A stretch of DNA of 64,000 nt, taken from Siderastrea siderea. Taxonomy: Eukaryota > Cnidaria > Anthozoa > Scleractinia > Rhizangiidae. The stretch is from assembly GCA_964030785.1 (NCBI GenBank), contig OZ034977.1:25615652-25679651 (forward strand), read 5' to 3'. The notes below the pieces were generated by a model. The model saw only the letters and a program-made list of their open reading frames with translations. It had not been told where the DNA came from and did not search any database. The first letter of the stretch is position 1. Every line of letters begins with the position of its first letter. A program made the translations under genes and the position numbers. Positions 30,076 to 41,222 of the stretch are shown here, piece after piece.

Positions 30076-31588
30076 TTATCTCGGCGACGCTGTCATCACT
30101 GTCTCCTCCAAGAACCAAAATTGCAAAACACTTCGGGCATGGCGGAATTTCTTTCTGTTGCTGCTGTGGGATCTGCGCATGAAAACGAAATATTTTCCAG
30201 CGCACAGCCATCATCTCAGTCTCTTTGTCATCAATGGCTCCACTCTTGACGAAAATTATTTCATTCTTTCCTGTGGCGAAAATTGGCGTATCTTTGTCGA
30301 AAACTATGTCCTTTGCATAGTGTGACTTTGGAGCCGGCAAATGTACTAACTGCCCTTCCAGTAATAACAATAGGTCATGCCACGGAATAATGCAAGGCGA
30401 CCACCTGAAATCATTAAGAAAAATGCATTCTGCCTTTTCTGCGCCCACCCACGCGAAACTTGTACATGCGGGATTTGAAAAGGTATTAAAAATAACATTT
30501 AGAGGATTCAACAGAAAGGTTTTACCACAGTTAGCAACACCAATATTCATGATATTACGGTATTTTCCCCGTCCCTTCTCTAGTAAATCTTGAATACTCC
30601 TGCCATAATACTGAGCATCGATGCCGTTACATGCCAGTACCTCTTTAGCACATGTCAACCACTGCCCATAACAACCCTCCACGCACTGTCCTTCCTTCGC
30701 CTCATTTATCAGTTCGATTCTTGTTTTCGTCTGTCTGTCCAGTTGTTGTTTTGAATTCTCCATTTCCCAGGTAGTTTCCAAAACTTCAGCGACAACCTTA
30801 GGGCCCCTGTTAACGATAAACTCCGCCAGATCAATTTTCCCCTCTTGTTTCTGTTCTCTTGCAAGAGCAAGTAACTCTGTGCGAGACTTGATATTCTTGG
30901 CGAGGATGATTTCGGAAAGTTCATAGCTTGTCATGCGTTTCCTCTTTGCCTTTCCCTTGGCCTTGGATTTGCTGTTAGTTGGTGCTTCCATTTCGTCAAT
31001 CTTTCCGTGCTCGAACTCGTCATCTTCGTCGCCCATGTCATCGTTTAAACCTCTCTTTGGTTGCTTACTGTTTGCTGCTAGTGAATTAGCAAAAGAAGCC
31101 CGGTTCGTTCTTGGCGGATTACTATTGCTGAGATCTGGATGGCCAGAACTCTGAATGTAATCTTCATCCTCTTTTGTCACGTACTGCCAGGCACTAAAAT
31201 AATTTGCGTGGATAGCGGAGAAATGAACCGAGATTCCACACCGCTCTGACAAAAACCTCTTACTAGACAACCACCGTTTATTTTTATCCAACTTGACAGC
31301 CATGTGGTAGTGGATACCAAAATTAAGGTGTCTTTCCATGGAACAACACCACTGAATTATTTTGGCTGGGGTATCATAGAAAGAATGAACAACGGCGTCA
31401 ACGAAAGACTGTCTTGTAGGAAAGCGGGCTTCATCTGCTTGACTGTACGTTATTAAGTACACTTTACGTACAGCACGAGCGTTGATCTCTTGCCGGTTTA
31501 CTTCAGGCATCTCGGTACCAGTATGCTCCTGTGTTTCACTTGCTTCGGAGGAAGCTGAATCGGACTCATATCCTTTTATCATTTCCAT
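30059..31588 (-). CDS. HUH-SF3 Rep, copy 9
   Basis: 509 aa, intact, same protein as copy 1. Confidence 0.88.
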   Translation of the reverse strand: MEMIKGYESDSASSEASETQEHTGTEMPEVNRQEINARAVRKVYLITYSQADEARFPTRQSFVDAVVHSFYDTPAKIIQWCCSMERHLNFGIHYHMAVKLDKNKRWLSSKRFLSERCGISVHFSAIHANYFSAWQYVTKEDEDYIQSSGHPDLSNSNPPRTNRASFANSLAANSKQPKRGLNDDMGDEDDEFEHGKIDEMEAPTNSKSKAKGKAKRKRMTSYELSEIILAKNIKSRTELLALAREQKQEGKIDLAEFIVNRGPKVVAEVLETTWEMENSKQQLDRQTKTRIELINEAKEGQCVEGCYGQWLTCAKEVLACNGIDAQYYGRSIQDLLEKGRGKYRNIMNIGVANCGKTFLLNPLNVIFNTFSNPACTSFAWVGAEKAECIFLNDFRWSPCIIPWHDLLLLLEGQLVHLPAPKSHYAKDIVFDKDTPIFATGKNEIIFVKSGAIDDKETEMMAVRWKIFRFHAQIPQQQQKEIPPCPKCFAILVLGGDSDDSVAEITSNHE

Positions 31589-32320
31589 AATGACTTCAAG
31601 AAGGGAAAACAAGTGTTATTATGCCTTGCGAAATTGATTGTGAACGTGCCGAAGACGACAACAATCACTTTGAAAATCGACATTTGATACGACCAAAAGA
31701 TATCACACACAAAATTCGTTAGCTAAAAACTTGATTTTTTAATGCTAAAAACTACTACACATGACAATTTTCTAAATCTGTACTTTACTTGGCGGATATT
31801 TCCTTTATGTAATGGCGTTGTACTCAGTTTCACTTTTTGCTGTTCAGCAAAGATTTTCAAACACAAATCCCCCCTCCCCCTATCCAATGTTGTACCGGGA
31901 TAAACGCTGGTTCCCACCTAGCAAATTAAACACGGGATAAACGCTGGTTCCCACCTAGCAAATTCAACATTGTTTGGGGGGGATGGGGGGTATATTTTAG
32001 TGGGTAAGGGGGATTTTAAAGCTAGGTATGCCAAAAAAAGGGGAATGTCTCAACACTTTTGACGCTCATTGTAGGTATGCCAAAAAAAGGGGAATGTCTC
32101 AACACTTTTGACGCTCATTGTCCGAATGTGAAAACTTGGTATATTGGGAAAACAAAACGTTGCGTTACTCTGATTTGAACGTAAATTACGCAAATTAGCT
32201 AAATAATGACATTTATACCGATTTGCGTGACTTCTCGCTAATTAGTGCGAAAATAAAGTGATTTTTTCATTTGCACAGTGACGTCACAAAAGTGTGAAAT
32301 TCATCTCGTATAGAGGGAAG

Positions 32321-33421
32321 ATGGCTTTTACCGGTAAAATAAGTCCAGAAAGTCGTGCGTATGTCCTGTTTGCAATGAAATGCAAACGCCTCAGAAAAAG
32401 GGACATTATCGAGCAAGTTAATATATCGCGGGCTTCACTTTATCGAATTTTAAAGCAAAAAAAGGATGCGAAACGGAAGAAAGCGCGTGCAAGTGAGGAC
32501 ACCGTCTTTGGTCGGCCACGCAAACTAGGACCCCGAGAGGAGCGCATGTTGCTGCGAAAAATTCATCCACTGAGAAAAGCAGAAGGACAGTTTACTGTAA
32601 AGCGACTTATGCGAGAAGCAGGTATTAATTCCAATAACGTATCCTGCAGGACTGTTCAACGTTTCTTACGTTCCAAAGGTTACAAATACCTACACGCGAG
32701 ACAAAAAGGACTCTTAACAGAACAGGATATTGTCAAGCGATTAAAGTTCGCACGGGAGATGAAACGCGAACATACTGAAGATTTTTGGACAAAAGAGATT
32801 GCATTCTATTTAGATGGCGTAAGTTTTGTCCACAAATATAATCCCGCAGATCAAGCGCGTGCCCCTAAAGGACGAATTTGGCGTAAAGACGACGAGGGCT
32901 TAGCATTGGGCTGCACCGCGAAAGGCTCGCATTGTGGGACAGGGGGAAGAGTAGCCAAATTTATGGTTGCTATAACCTATAGGGAAGGAGTCATACTCTG
33001 TGAACACTACGATAATCGTAACGGGGCCTATTTTAAGGATTTAATTGAGCGAGAATTTGAACGGATGTTTAGGGACGCCAATAAGGGTACGTCCAAGCTT
33101 TTTATGCAAGATGGCGATCCCAGTCAGAATTCAGCGCTAGCACGTTCCGCATGGCAAGAGATAGGGGCCCAGCTGATGTCCTTGCCACCTAGGAGCGGAG
33201 ACATTCATTGTATAGAATCTATCTTTCACATAGTGAAAATTAATTTGCGGGACGATGCACTGAAGAAGAACATAACTTATGAAACCTTTCCAGATTTCTG
33301 TAAACGCGTGGAGGACACGATCAGGTCCCTGGATAAGAAGATAATTGACAAGACGATAGAAACAATGCAGAAGAGAATAGAGTTAGTTATACAAAGAAAA
33401 GGACAGCGAACCAAATATTAA
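32321..33421 (+). CDS. DD34E transposase, copy 9 (Arg233)
   Basis: 366 aa, intact, Arg233. Confidence 0.9.
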   Translation: MAFTGKISPESRAYVLFAMKCKRLRKRDIIEQVNISRASLYRILKQKKDAKRKKARASEDTVFGRPRKLGPREERMLLRKIHPLRKAEGQFTVKRLMREAGINSNNVSCRTVQRFLRSKGYKYLHARQKGLLTEQDIVKRLKFAREMKREHTEDFWTKEIAFYLDGVSFVHKYNPADQARAPKGRIWRKDDEGLALGCTAKGSHCGTGGRVAKFMVAITYREGVILCEHYDNRNGAYFKDLIEREFERMFRDANKGTSKLFMQDGDPSQNSALARSAWQEIGAQLMSLPPRSGDIHCIESIFHIVKINLRDDALKKNITYETFPDFCKRVEDTIRSLDKKIIDKTIETMQKRIELVIQRKGQRTKY

Positions 33422-33680
33422 ATGCGTTATTATCTGTGGATCATATATTTCAGTCTTTGAAAAGTGCCGTCTGTCGCGTGACATTGTAGGTCAGCTACGT
33501 CACTGTGAACTTGGGCGCGTGACCTTGCGTAATCGTTACATTTCCTTGCTTGAATGTGTATTTTATACTTAAAGTAATGGTAAAATTACCAAATAAATCA
33601 AACAGATATGTAGTACTGTCTCTGTTTTAATATATGCCGTGAACAAAATGAATATATCAGCTATATTTCTCCAGTTTCAA

Positions 33681-33786
33681 CGAGTAACCACGAGTAACCA
33701 CGAGTAACCACTCATTAATTAAACAACATTATCTGAACACTTATTGTCTTTCTATTTGGTTACTCGTGGTTACTCGTGGTTACTCG
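33681..33786. repeat. Iteron inverted repeat, unit 10
   Basis: Arms 33681-33710 and 33757-33786. Confidence 0.65.
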
Positions 33787-35299
33787 TTATCTCGGCGACG
33801 CTGTCATCACTGTCTCCTCCAAGAACCAAAATTGCAAAACACTTCGGGCATGGCGGAATTTCTTTCTGTTGCTGCTGTGGGATCTGCGCATGAAAACGAA
33901 ATATTTTCCAGCGCACAGCCATCATCTCAGTCTCTTTGTCATCAATGGCTCCACTCTTGACGAAAATTATTTCATTCTTTCCTGTGGCGAAAATTGGCGT
34001 ATCTTTGTCGAAAACTATGTCCTTTGCATAGTGTGACTTTGGAGCCGGCAAATGTACTAACTGCCCTTCCAGTAATAACAATAGGTCATGCCACGGAATA
34101 ATGCAAGGCGACCACCTGAAATCATTAAGAAAAATGCATTCTGCCTTTTCTGCGCCCACCCACGCGAAACTTGTACATGCGGGATTTGAAAAGGTATTAA
34201 AAATAACATTTAGAGGATTCAACAGAAAGGTTTTACCACAGTTAGCAACACCAATATTCATGATATTACGGTATTTTCCCCGTCCCTTCTCTAGTAAATC
34301 TTGAATACTCCTGCCATAATACTGAGCATCGATGCCGTTACATGCCAGTACCTCTTTAGCACATGTCAACCACTGCCCATAACAACCCTCCACGCACTGT
34401 CCTTCCTTCGCCTCATTTATCAGTTCGATTCTTGTTTTCGTCTGTCTGTCCAGTTGTTGTTTTGAATTCTCCATTTCCCAGGTAGTTTCCAAAACTTCAG
34501 CGACAACCTTAGGGCCCCTGTTAACGATAAACTCCGCCAGATCAATTTTCCCCTCTTGTTTCTGTTCTCTTGCAAGAGCAAGTAACTCTGTGCGAGACTT
34601 GATATTCTTGGCGAGGATGATTTCGGAAAGTTCATAGCTTGTCATGCGTTTCCTCTTTGCCTTTCCCTTGGCCTTGGATTTGCTGTTAGTTGGTGCTTCC
34701 ATTTCGTCAATCTTTCCGTGCTCGAACTCGTCATCTTCGTCGCCCATGTCATCGTTTAAACCTCTCTTTGGTTGCTTACTGTTTGCTGCTAGTGAATTAG
34801 CAAAAGAAGCCCGGTTCGTTCTTGGCGGATTACTATTGCTGAGATCTGGATGGCCAGAACTCTGAATGTAATCTTCATCCTCTTTTGTCACGTACTGCCA
34901 GGCACTAAAATAATTTGCGTGGATAGCGGAGAAATGAACCGAGATTCCACACCGCTCTGACAAAAACCTCTTACTAGACAACCACCGTTTATTTTTATCC
35001 AACTTGACAGCCATGTGGTAGTGGATACCAAAATTAAGGTGTCTTTCCATGGAACAACACCACTGAATTATTTTGGCTGGGGTATCATAGAAAGAATGAA
35101 CAACGGCGTCAACGAAAGACTGTCTTGTAGGAAAGCGGGCTTCATCTGCTTGACTGTACGTTATTAAGTACACTTTACGTACAGCACGAGCGTTGATCTC
35201 TTGCCGGTTTACTTCAGGCATCTCGGTACCAGTATGCTCCTGTGTTTCACTTGCTTCGGAGGAAGCTGAATCGGACTCATATCCTTTTATCATTTCCAT
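33770..35299 (-). CDS. HUH-SF3 Rep, copy 10
   Basis: 509 aa, intact, same protein as copy 1. Confidence 0.88.
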   Translation of the reverse strand: MEMIKGYESDSASSEASETQEHTGTEMPEVNRQEINARAVRKVYLITYSQADEARFPTRQSFVDAVVHSFYDTPAKIIQWCCSMERHLNFGIHYHMAVKLDKNKRWLSSKRFLSERCGISVHFSAIHANYFSAWQYVTKEDEDYIQSSGHPDLSNSNPPRTNRASFANSLAANSKQPKRGLNDDMGDEDDEFEHGKIDEMEAPTNSKSKAKGKAKRKRMTSYELSEIILAKNIKSRTELLALAREQKQEGKIDLAEFIVNRGPKVVAEVLETTWEMENSKQQLDRQTKTRIELINEAKEGQCVEGCYGQWLTCAKEVLACNGIDAQYYGRSIQDLLEKGRGKYRNIMNIGVANCGKTFLLNPLNVIFNTFSNPACTSFAWVGAEKAECIFLNDFRWSPCIIPWHDLLLLLEGQLVHLPAPKSHYAKDIVFDKDTPIFATGKNEIIFVKSGAIDDKETEMMAVRWKIFRFHAQIPQQQQKEIPPCPKCFAILVLGGDSDDSVAEITSNHE

Positions 35300-35982
35300 A
35301 ATGACTTCAAGAAGGGAAAACAAGTGTTATTATGCCTTGCGAAATTGATTGTGAACGTGCCGAAGACGACAACAATCACTTTGAAAATCGACATTTGATA
35401 CGACCAAAAGATATCACACACAAAATTCGTTAGCTAAAAACTTGATTTTTTAATGCTAAAAACTACTACACATGACAATTTTCTAAATCTGTACTTTACT
35501 TGGCGGATATTTCCTTTATGTAATGGCGTTGTACTCAGTTTCACTTTTTGCTGTTCAGCAAAGATTTTCAAACACAAATCCCCCCTCCCCCTATCCAATG
35601 TTGTACCGGGATAAACGCTGGTTCCCACCTAGCAAATTCAACACGGGATAAACGCTGGTTCCCACCTAGCAAATTCAACATTGTTTGGGGGGGATGGGGG
35701 GTATATTTTAGTGGGTAAGGGGGATTTTAAAGCTAGGTATGCCAAAAAAAGGGGAATGTCTCAACACTTTTGACGCTCATTGTCCGAATGTGAAAACTTG
35801 GTATATTGGGAAAACAAAACGTTGCGTTACTCTGATTTGAACGTAAATTACGCAAATTAGCTAAATAATGACATTTATACCGATTTGCGTGACTTCTCGC
35901 TAATTAGTGCGAAAATAAAGTGATTTTTTCATTTGCACAGTGACGTCACAAAAGTGTGAAATTCATCTCGTATAGAGGGAAG

Positions 35983-37083
35983 ATGGCTTTTACCGGTAAA
36001 ATAAGTCCAGAAAGTCGTGCGTATGTCCTGTTTGCAATGAAATGCAAACGCCTCAGAAAAAGGGACATTATCGAGCAAGTTAATATATCGCGGGCTTCAC
36101 TTTATCGAATTTTAAAGCAAAAAAAGGATGCGAAACGGAAGAAAGCGCGTGCAAGTGAGGACACCGTCTTTGGTCGGCCACGCAAACTAGGACCCCGAGA
36201 GGAGCGCATGTTGCTGCGAAAAATTCATCCACTGAGAAAAGCAGAAGGACAGTTTACTGTAAAGCGACTTATGCGAGAAGCAGGTATTAATTCCAATAAC
36301 GTATCCTGCAGGACTGTTCAACGTTTCTTACGTTCCAAAGGTTACAAATACCTACACGCGAGACAAAAAGGACTCTTAACAGAACAGGATATTGTCAAGC
36401 GATTAAAGTTCGCACGGGAGATGAAACGCGAACATACTGAAGATTTTTGGACAAAAGAGATTGCATTCTATTTAGATGGCGTAAGTTTTGTCCACAAATA
36501 TAATCCCGCAGATCAAGCGCGTGCCCCTAAAGGACGAATTTGGCGTAAAGACGACGAGGGCTTAGCATTGGGCTGCACCGCGAAAGGCTCGCATTGTGGG
36601 ACAGGGGGAAGAGTAGCCAAATTTATGGTTGCTATAACCTATAGGGAAGGAGTCATACTCTGTGAACACTACGATAATCGTAACGGGGCCTATTTTAAGG
36701 ATTTAATTGAGCGAGAATTTGAACGGATGTTTAGGGACGCCAATAAGGGTACGTCCAAGCTTTTTATGCAAGATGGCGATCCCAGTCAGAATTCAGCGCT
36801 AGCACGTTCCGCATGGCAAGAGATAGGGGCCCAGCTGATGTCCTTGCCACCTAGGAGCGGAGACATTCATTGTATAGAATCTATCTTTCACATAGTGAAA
36901 ATTAATTTGCGGGACGATGCACTGAAGAAGAACATAACTTATGAAACCTTTCCAGATTTCTGTAAACGCGTGGAGGACACGATCAGGTCCCTGGATAAGA
37001 AGATAATTGACAAGACGATAGAAACAATGCAGAAGAGAATAGAGTTAGTTATACAAAGAAAAGGACAGCGAACCAAATATTAA
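35983..37083 (+). CDS. DD34E transposase, copy 10 (Arg233)
   Basis: 366 aa, intact; last Arg233 copy in the array. Confidence 0.9.
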   Translation: MAFTGKISPESRAYVLFAMKCKRLRKRDIIEQVNISRASLYRILKQKKDAKRKKARASEDTVFGRPRKLGPREERMLLRKIHPLRKAEGQFTVKRLMREAGINSNNVSCRTVQRFLRSKGYKYLHARQKGLLTEQDIVKRLKFAREMKREHTEDFWTKEIAFYLDGVSFVHKYNPADQARAPKGRIWRKDDEGLALGCTAKGSHCGTGGRVAKFMVAITYREGVILCEHYDNRNGAYFKDLIEREFERMFRDANKGTSKLFMQDGDPSQNSALARSAWQEIGAQLMSLPPRSGDIHCIESIFHIVKINLRDDALKKNITYETFPDFCKRVEDTIRSLDKKIIDKTIETMQKRIELVIQRKGQRTKY

Positions 37084-37342
37084 ATGCGTTATTATCTGTG
37101 GATCATATATTTCAGTCTTTGAAAAGTGCCGTCTGTCGCGTGACATTGTAGGTCAGCTACGTCACTGTGAACTTGGGCGCGTGACCTTGCGTAATCGTTA
37201 CATTTCCTTGCTTGAATGTGTATTTTATACTTAAAGTAATGGTAAAATTACCAAATAAATCAAACAGATATGTAGTACTGTCTCTGTTTTAATATATGCC
37301 GTGAACAAAATGAATATATCAGCTATATTTCTCCAGTTTCAA

Positions 37343-37448
37343 CGAGTAACCACGAGTAACCACGAGTAACCACTCATTAATTAAACAACATTATCTGAAC
37401 ACTTATTGTCTTTCTATTTGGTTACTCGTGGTTACTCGTGGTTACTCG
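37343..37448. repeat. Iteron inverted repeat, unit 11
   Basis: Arms 37343-37372 and 37419-37448. Confidence 0.65.
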
Positions 37449-38961
37449 TTATCTCGGCGACGCTGTCATCACTGTCTCCTCCAAGAACCAAAATTGCAAA
37501 ACACTTCGGGCATGGCGGAATTTCTTTCTGTTGCTGCTGTGGGATCTGCGCATGAAAACGAAATATTTTCCAGCGCACAGCCATCATCTCAGTCTCTTTG
37601 TCATCAATGGCTCCACTCTTGACGAAAATTATTTCATTCTTTCCTGTGGCGAAAATTGGCGTATCTTTGTCGAAAACTATGTCCTTTGCATAGTGTGACT
37701 TTGGAGCCGGCAAATGTACTAACTGCCCTTCCAGTAATAACAATAGGTCATGCCACGGAATAATGCAAGGCGACCACCTGAAATCATTAAGAAAAATGCA
37801 TTCTGCCTTTTCTGCGCCCACCCACGCGAAACTTGTACATGCGGGATTTGAAAAGGTATTAAAAATAACATTTAGAGGATTCAACAGAAAGGTTTTACCA
37901 CAGTTAGCAACACCAATATTCATGATATTACGGTATTTTCCCCGTCCCTTCTCTAGTAAATCTTGAATACTCCTGCCATAACACTGAGCATCGATGCCGT
38001 TACATGCCAGTACCTCTTTAGCACATGTCAACCACTGCCCATAACAACCCTCCACGCACTGTCCTTCCTTCGCCTCATTTATCAGTTCGATTCTTGTTTT
38101 CGTCTGTCTGTCCAGTTGTTGTTTTGAATTCTCCATTTCCCAGGTAGTTTCCAAAACTTCAGCGACAACCTTAGGGCCCCTGTTAACGATAAACTCCGCC
38201 AGATCAATTTTCCCCTCTTGTTTCTGTTCTCTTGCAAGAGCAAGTAACTCTGTGCGAGACTTGATATTCTTGGCGAGGATGATTTCGGAAAGTTCATAGC
38301 TTGTCATGCGTTTCCTCTTTGCCTTTCCCTTGGCCTTGGATTTGCTGTTAGTTGGTGCTTCCATTTCGTCAATCTTTCCGTGCTCGAACTCGTCATCTTC
38401 GTCGCCCATGTCATCGTTTAAACCTCTCTTTGGTTGCTTACTGTTTGCTGCTAGTGAATTAGCAAAAGAAGCCCGGTTCGTTCTTGGCGGATTACTATTG
38501 CTGAGATCTGGATGGCCAGAACTCTGAATGTAATCTTCATCCTCTTTTGTCACGTACTGCCAGGCACTAAAATAATTTGCGTGGATAGCGGAGAAATGAA
38601 CCGAGATTCCACACCGCTCTGACAAAAACCTCTTACTAGACAACCACCGTTTATTTTTATCCAACTTGACAGCCATGTGGTAGTGGATACCAAAATTAAG
38701 GTGTCTTTCCATGGAACAACACCACTGAATTATTTTGGCTGGGGTATCATAGAAAGAATGAACAACGGCGTCAACGAAAGACTGTCTTGTAGGAAAGCGG
38801 GCTTCATCTGCTTGACTGTACGTTATTAAGTACACTTTACGTACAGCACGAGCGTTGATCTCTTGCCGGTTTACTTCAGGCATCTCGGTACCAGTATGCT
38901 CCTGTGTTTCACTTGCTTCGGAGGAAGCTGAATCGGACTCATATCCTTTTATCATTTCCAT
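37432..38961 (-). CDS. HUH-SF3 Rep, copy 11 (Y327C)
   Basis: 509 aa. A base change at 37982 turns Tyr327 into Cys, in the linker about 20 residues before the Walker A motif. Nuclease and helicase motifs are unchanged. Confidence 0.88.
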   Translation of the reverse strand: MEMIKGYESDSASSEASETQEHTGTEMPEVNRQEINARAVRKVYLITYSQADEARFPTRQSFVDAVVHSFYDTPAKIIQWCCSMERHLNFGIHYHMAVKLDKNKRWLSSKRFLSERCGISVHFSAIHANYFSAWQYVTKEDEDYIQSSGHPDLSNSNPPRTNRASFANSLAANSKQPKRGLNDDMGDEDDEFEHGKIDEMEAPTNSKSKAKGKAKRKRMTSYELSEIILAKNIKSRTELLALAREQKQEGKIDLAEFIVNRGPKVVAEVLETTWEMENSKQQLDRQTKTRIELINEAKEGQCVEGCYGQWLTCAKEVLACNGIDAQCYGRSIQDLLEKGRGKYRNIMNIGVANCGKTFLLNPLNVIFNTFSNPACTSFAWVGAEKAECIFLNDFRWSPCIIPWHDLLLLLEGQLVHLPAPKSHYAKDIVFDKDTPIFATGKNEIIFVKSGAIDDKETEMMAVRWKIFRFHAQIPQQQQKEIPPCPKCFAILVLGGDSDDSVAEITSNHE

Positions 38962-39178
38962 AATGACTTCAAGAAGGGAAAACAAGTGTTATTATGCCTT
39001 GCGAAATTGATTGTGAACGTGCCGAAGACGACAACAATCACTTTGAAAATCGACATTTGATACGACCAAAAGATATCACACACAAAATTCGTTAGCTAAA
39101 AACTTGATTTTTTAATGCTAAAAACTACTACACATGACAATTTTCTAAATCTGTACTTTACTTGGCGGATATTTCCTT

Positions 39179-39290
39179 AATATAAATATCGTGAAGACAT
39201 GATAGCACCCCGTCCACAACAAAAAAGGCAATACTGACAATATGACCACCTCGGACAATGAGCGACAAAAGTAGTTGAGACATTTTCTAA
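39179..39290. other. 112-bp module unique to the right-hand units (unit 11 copy)
   Basis: Extra sequence in the intergenic region of units 11-14, replacing a direct join seen in units 1-10. The other copies begin at 42953, 51099 and 54873. It carries the left arm of a ~34-bp inverted repeat. Whether it was lost from units 1-10 or gained by 11-14 is not certain; loss is favoured because the inverted repeat is complete only with it. Confidence 0.85.
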
Positions 39291-39561
39291 AATGTAATGG
39301 CGTTGTACTCAGTTTCACTTTTTGCTGTTCAGCAAAGATTTTCAAACACAAATCCCCCCTCCCCCTATCCAATGTTGTACCGGGATAAACGCTGGTTCCC
39401 ACCTAGCAAATTCAACACGGGATAAACGCTGGTTCCCACCTAGCAAATTCAACATTGTTTGGGGGGGATGGGGGGTATATTTTAGTGGGTAAGGGGGATT
39501 TTAAAGCTAGGTATGCCAAAAAAAGGGGAATGTCTCAACACTTTTGACGCTCATTGTCCGA
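39251..39561. repeat. 311-bp segment bounded by ~34-bp inverted repeats (unit 11)
   Basis: Left arm 39251-39286 starts TCGGACAATGAGCG. Right arm 39528-39561 ends in its exact complement CGCTCATTGTCCGA. The inner ~20 bp match with few differences. Equivalent pairs lie at 43025-43335 and 51171-51481. The arms look like transposon terminal inverted repeats. They could bound this small MITE-like piece or, read the other way round the unit, the ~3.46 kb gene-bearing piece. No clear TA duplication flanks them. Confidence 0.7.
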
Positions 39562-39756
39562 ATGTGAAAACTTGGTATATTGGGAAAACAAAACGTTGCG
39601 TTACTCTGATTTGAACGTAAATTACGCAAATTAGCTAAATAATGACATTTATACCGATTTGCGTGACTTCTCGCTAATTAGTGCGAAAATAAAGTGATTT
39701 TTTCATTTGCACAGTGACGTCACAAAAGTGTGAAATTCATCTCGTATAGAGGGAAG

Positions 39757-40857
39757 ATGGCTTTTACCGGTAAAATAAGTCCAGAAAGTCGTGCGTATGT
39801 CCTGTTTGCAATGAAATGCAAACGCCTCAGAAAAAGGGACATTATCGAGCAAGTTAATATATCGCGGGCTTCACTTTATCGAATTTTAAAGCAAAAAAAG
39901 GATGCGAAACGGAAGAAAGCGCGTGCAAGTGAGGACACCGTCTTTGGTCGGCCACGCAAACTAGGACCCCGAGAGGAGCGCATGTTGCTGCGAAAAATTC
40001 ATCCACTGAGAAAAGCAGAAGGACAGTTTACTGTAAAGCGACTTATGCGAGAAGCAGGTATTAATTCCAATAACGTATCCTGCAGGACTGTTCAACGTTT
40101 CTTACGTTCCAAAGGTTACAAATACCTACACGCGAGACAAAAAGGACTCTTAACAGAACAGGATATTGTCAAGCGATTAAAGTTCGCACGGGAGATGAAA
40201 CGCGAACATACTGAAGATTTTTGGACAAAAGAGATTGCATTCTATTTAGATGGCGTAAGTTTTGTCCACAAATATAATCCCGCAGATCAAGCGCGTGCCC
40301 CTAAAGGACGAATTTGGCGTAAAGACGACGAGGGCTTAGCATTGGGCTGCACCGCGAAAGGCTCGCATTGTGGGACAGGGGGAAGAGTAGCCAAATTTAT
40401 GGTTGCTATAACCTATAGGGAAGGAGTCATACTCTGTGAACACTACGATAATCTTAACGGGGCCTATTTTAAGGATTTAATTGAGCGAGAATTTGAACGG
40501 ATGTTTAGGGACGCCAATAAGGGTACGTCCAAGCTTTTTATGCAAGATGGCGATCCCAGTCAGAATTCAGCGCTAGCACGTTCCGCATGGCAAGAGATAG
40601 GGGCCCAGCTGATGTCCTTGCCACCTAGGAGCGGAGACATTCATTGTATAGAATCTATCTTTCACATAGTGAAAATTAATTTGCGGGACGATGCACTGAA
40701 GAAGAACATAACTTATGAAACCTTTCCAGATTTCTGTAAACGCGTGGAGGACACGATCAGGTCCCTGGATAAGAAGATAATTGACAAGACGATAGAAACA
40801 ATGCAGAAGAGAATAGAGTTAGTTATACAAAGAAAAGGACAGCGAACCAAATATTAA
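39757..40857 (+). CDS. DD34E transposase, copy 11 (Leu233)
   Basis: 366 aa, intact, Leu233 as in copies 1-3. Confidence 0.9.
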   Translation: MAFTGKISPESRAYVLFAMKCKRLRKRDIIEQVNISRASLYRILKQKKDAKRKKARASEDTVFGRPRKLGPREERMLLRKIHPLRKAEGQFTVKRLMREAGINSNNVSCRTVQRFLRSKGYKYLHARQKGLLTEQDIVKRLKFAREMKREHTEDFWTKEIAFYLDGVSFVHKYNPADQARAPKGRIWRKDDEGLALGCTAKGSHCGTGGRVAKFMVAITYREGVILCEHYDNLNGAYFKDLIEREFERMFRDANKGTSKLFMQDGDPSQNSALARSAWQEIGAQLMSLPPRSGDIHCIESIFHIVKINLRDDALKKNITYETFPDFCKRVEDTIRSLDKKIIDKTIETMQKRIELVIQRKGQRTKY

Positions 40858-41116
40858 ATGCGTTATTATCTGTGGATCATATATTTCAGTCTTTGAAAAG
40901 TGCCGTCTGTCGCGTGACATTGTAGGTCAGCTACGTCACTGTGAACTTGGGCGCGTGACCTTGCGTAATCGTTACATTTCCTTGCTTGAATGTGTATTTT
41001 ATACTTAAAGTAATGGTAAAATTACCAAATAAATCAAACAGATATGTAGTACTGTCTCTGTTTTAATATATGCCGTGAACAAAATGAATATATCAGCTAT
41101 ATTTCTCCAGTTTCAA

Positions 41117-41222
41117 CGAGTAACCACGAGTAACCACGAGTAACCACTCATTAATTAAACAACATTATCTGAACACTTATTGTCTTTCTATTTGGTTACT
41201 CGTGGTTACTCGTGGTTACTCG
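41117..41222. repeat. Iteron inverted repeat, unit 12
   Basis: Arms 41117-41146 and 41193-41222. Confidence 0.65.

Larger units (their letters stand above)
29726..33436. repeat. Array unit 9 (3711 bp)
   Basis: Arg233 type. Private substitution C to A at 31928 in the first 37-bp repeat. Last unit with two 49-bp repeats. Intergenic region 31589-32320. Confidence 0.95.
33437..37098. repeat. Array unit 10 (3662 bp), mosaic unit
   Basis: A single 49-bp repeat (35735-35783), as in units 11-14, but Arg233 as in units 4-9 and no 112-bp module. It therefore combines features of the left and right parts of the array. Intergenic region 35300-35982. Confidence 0.93.
37099..40872. repeat. Array unit 11 (3774 bp)
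   Basis: First unit with the 112-bp module (from 39179). One 49-bp repeat; back to Leu233. Intergenic region 38962-39756. Confidence 0.95.
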
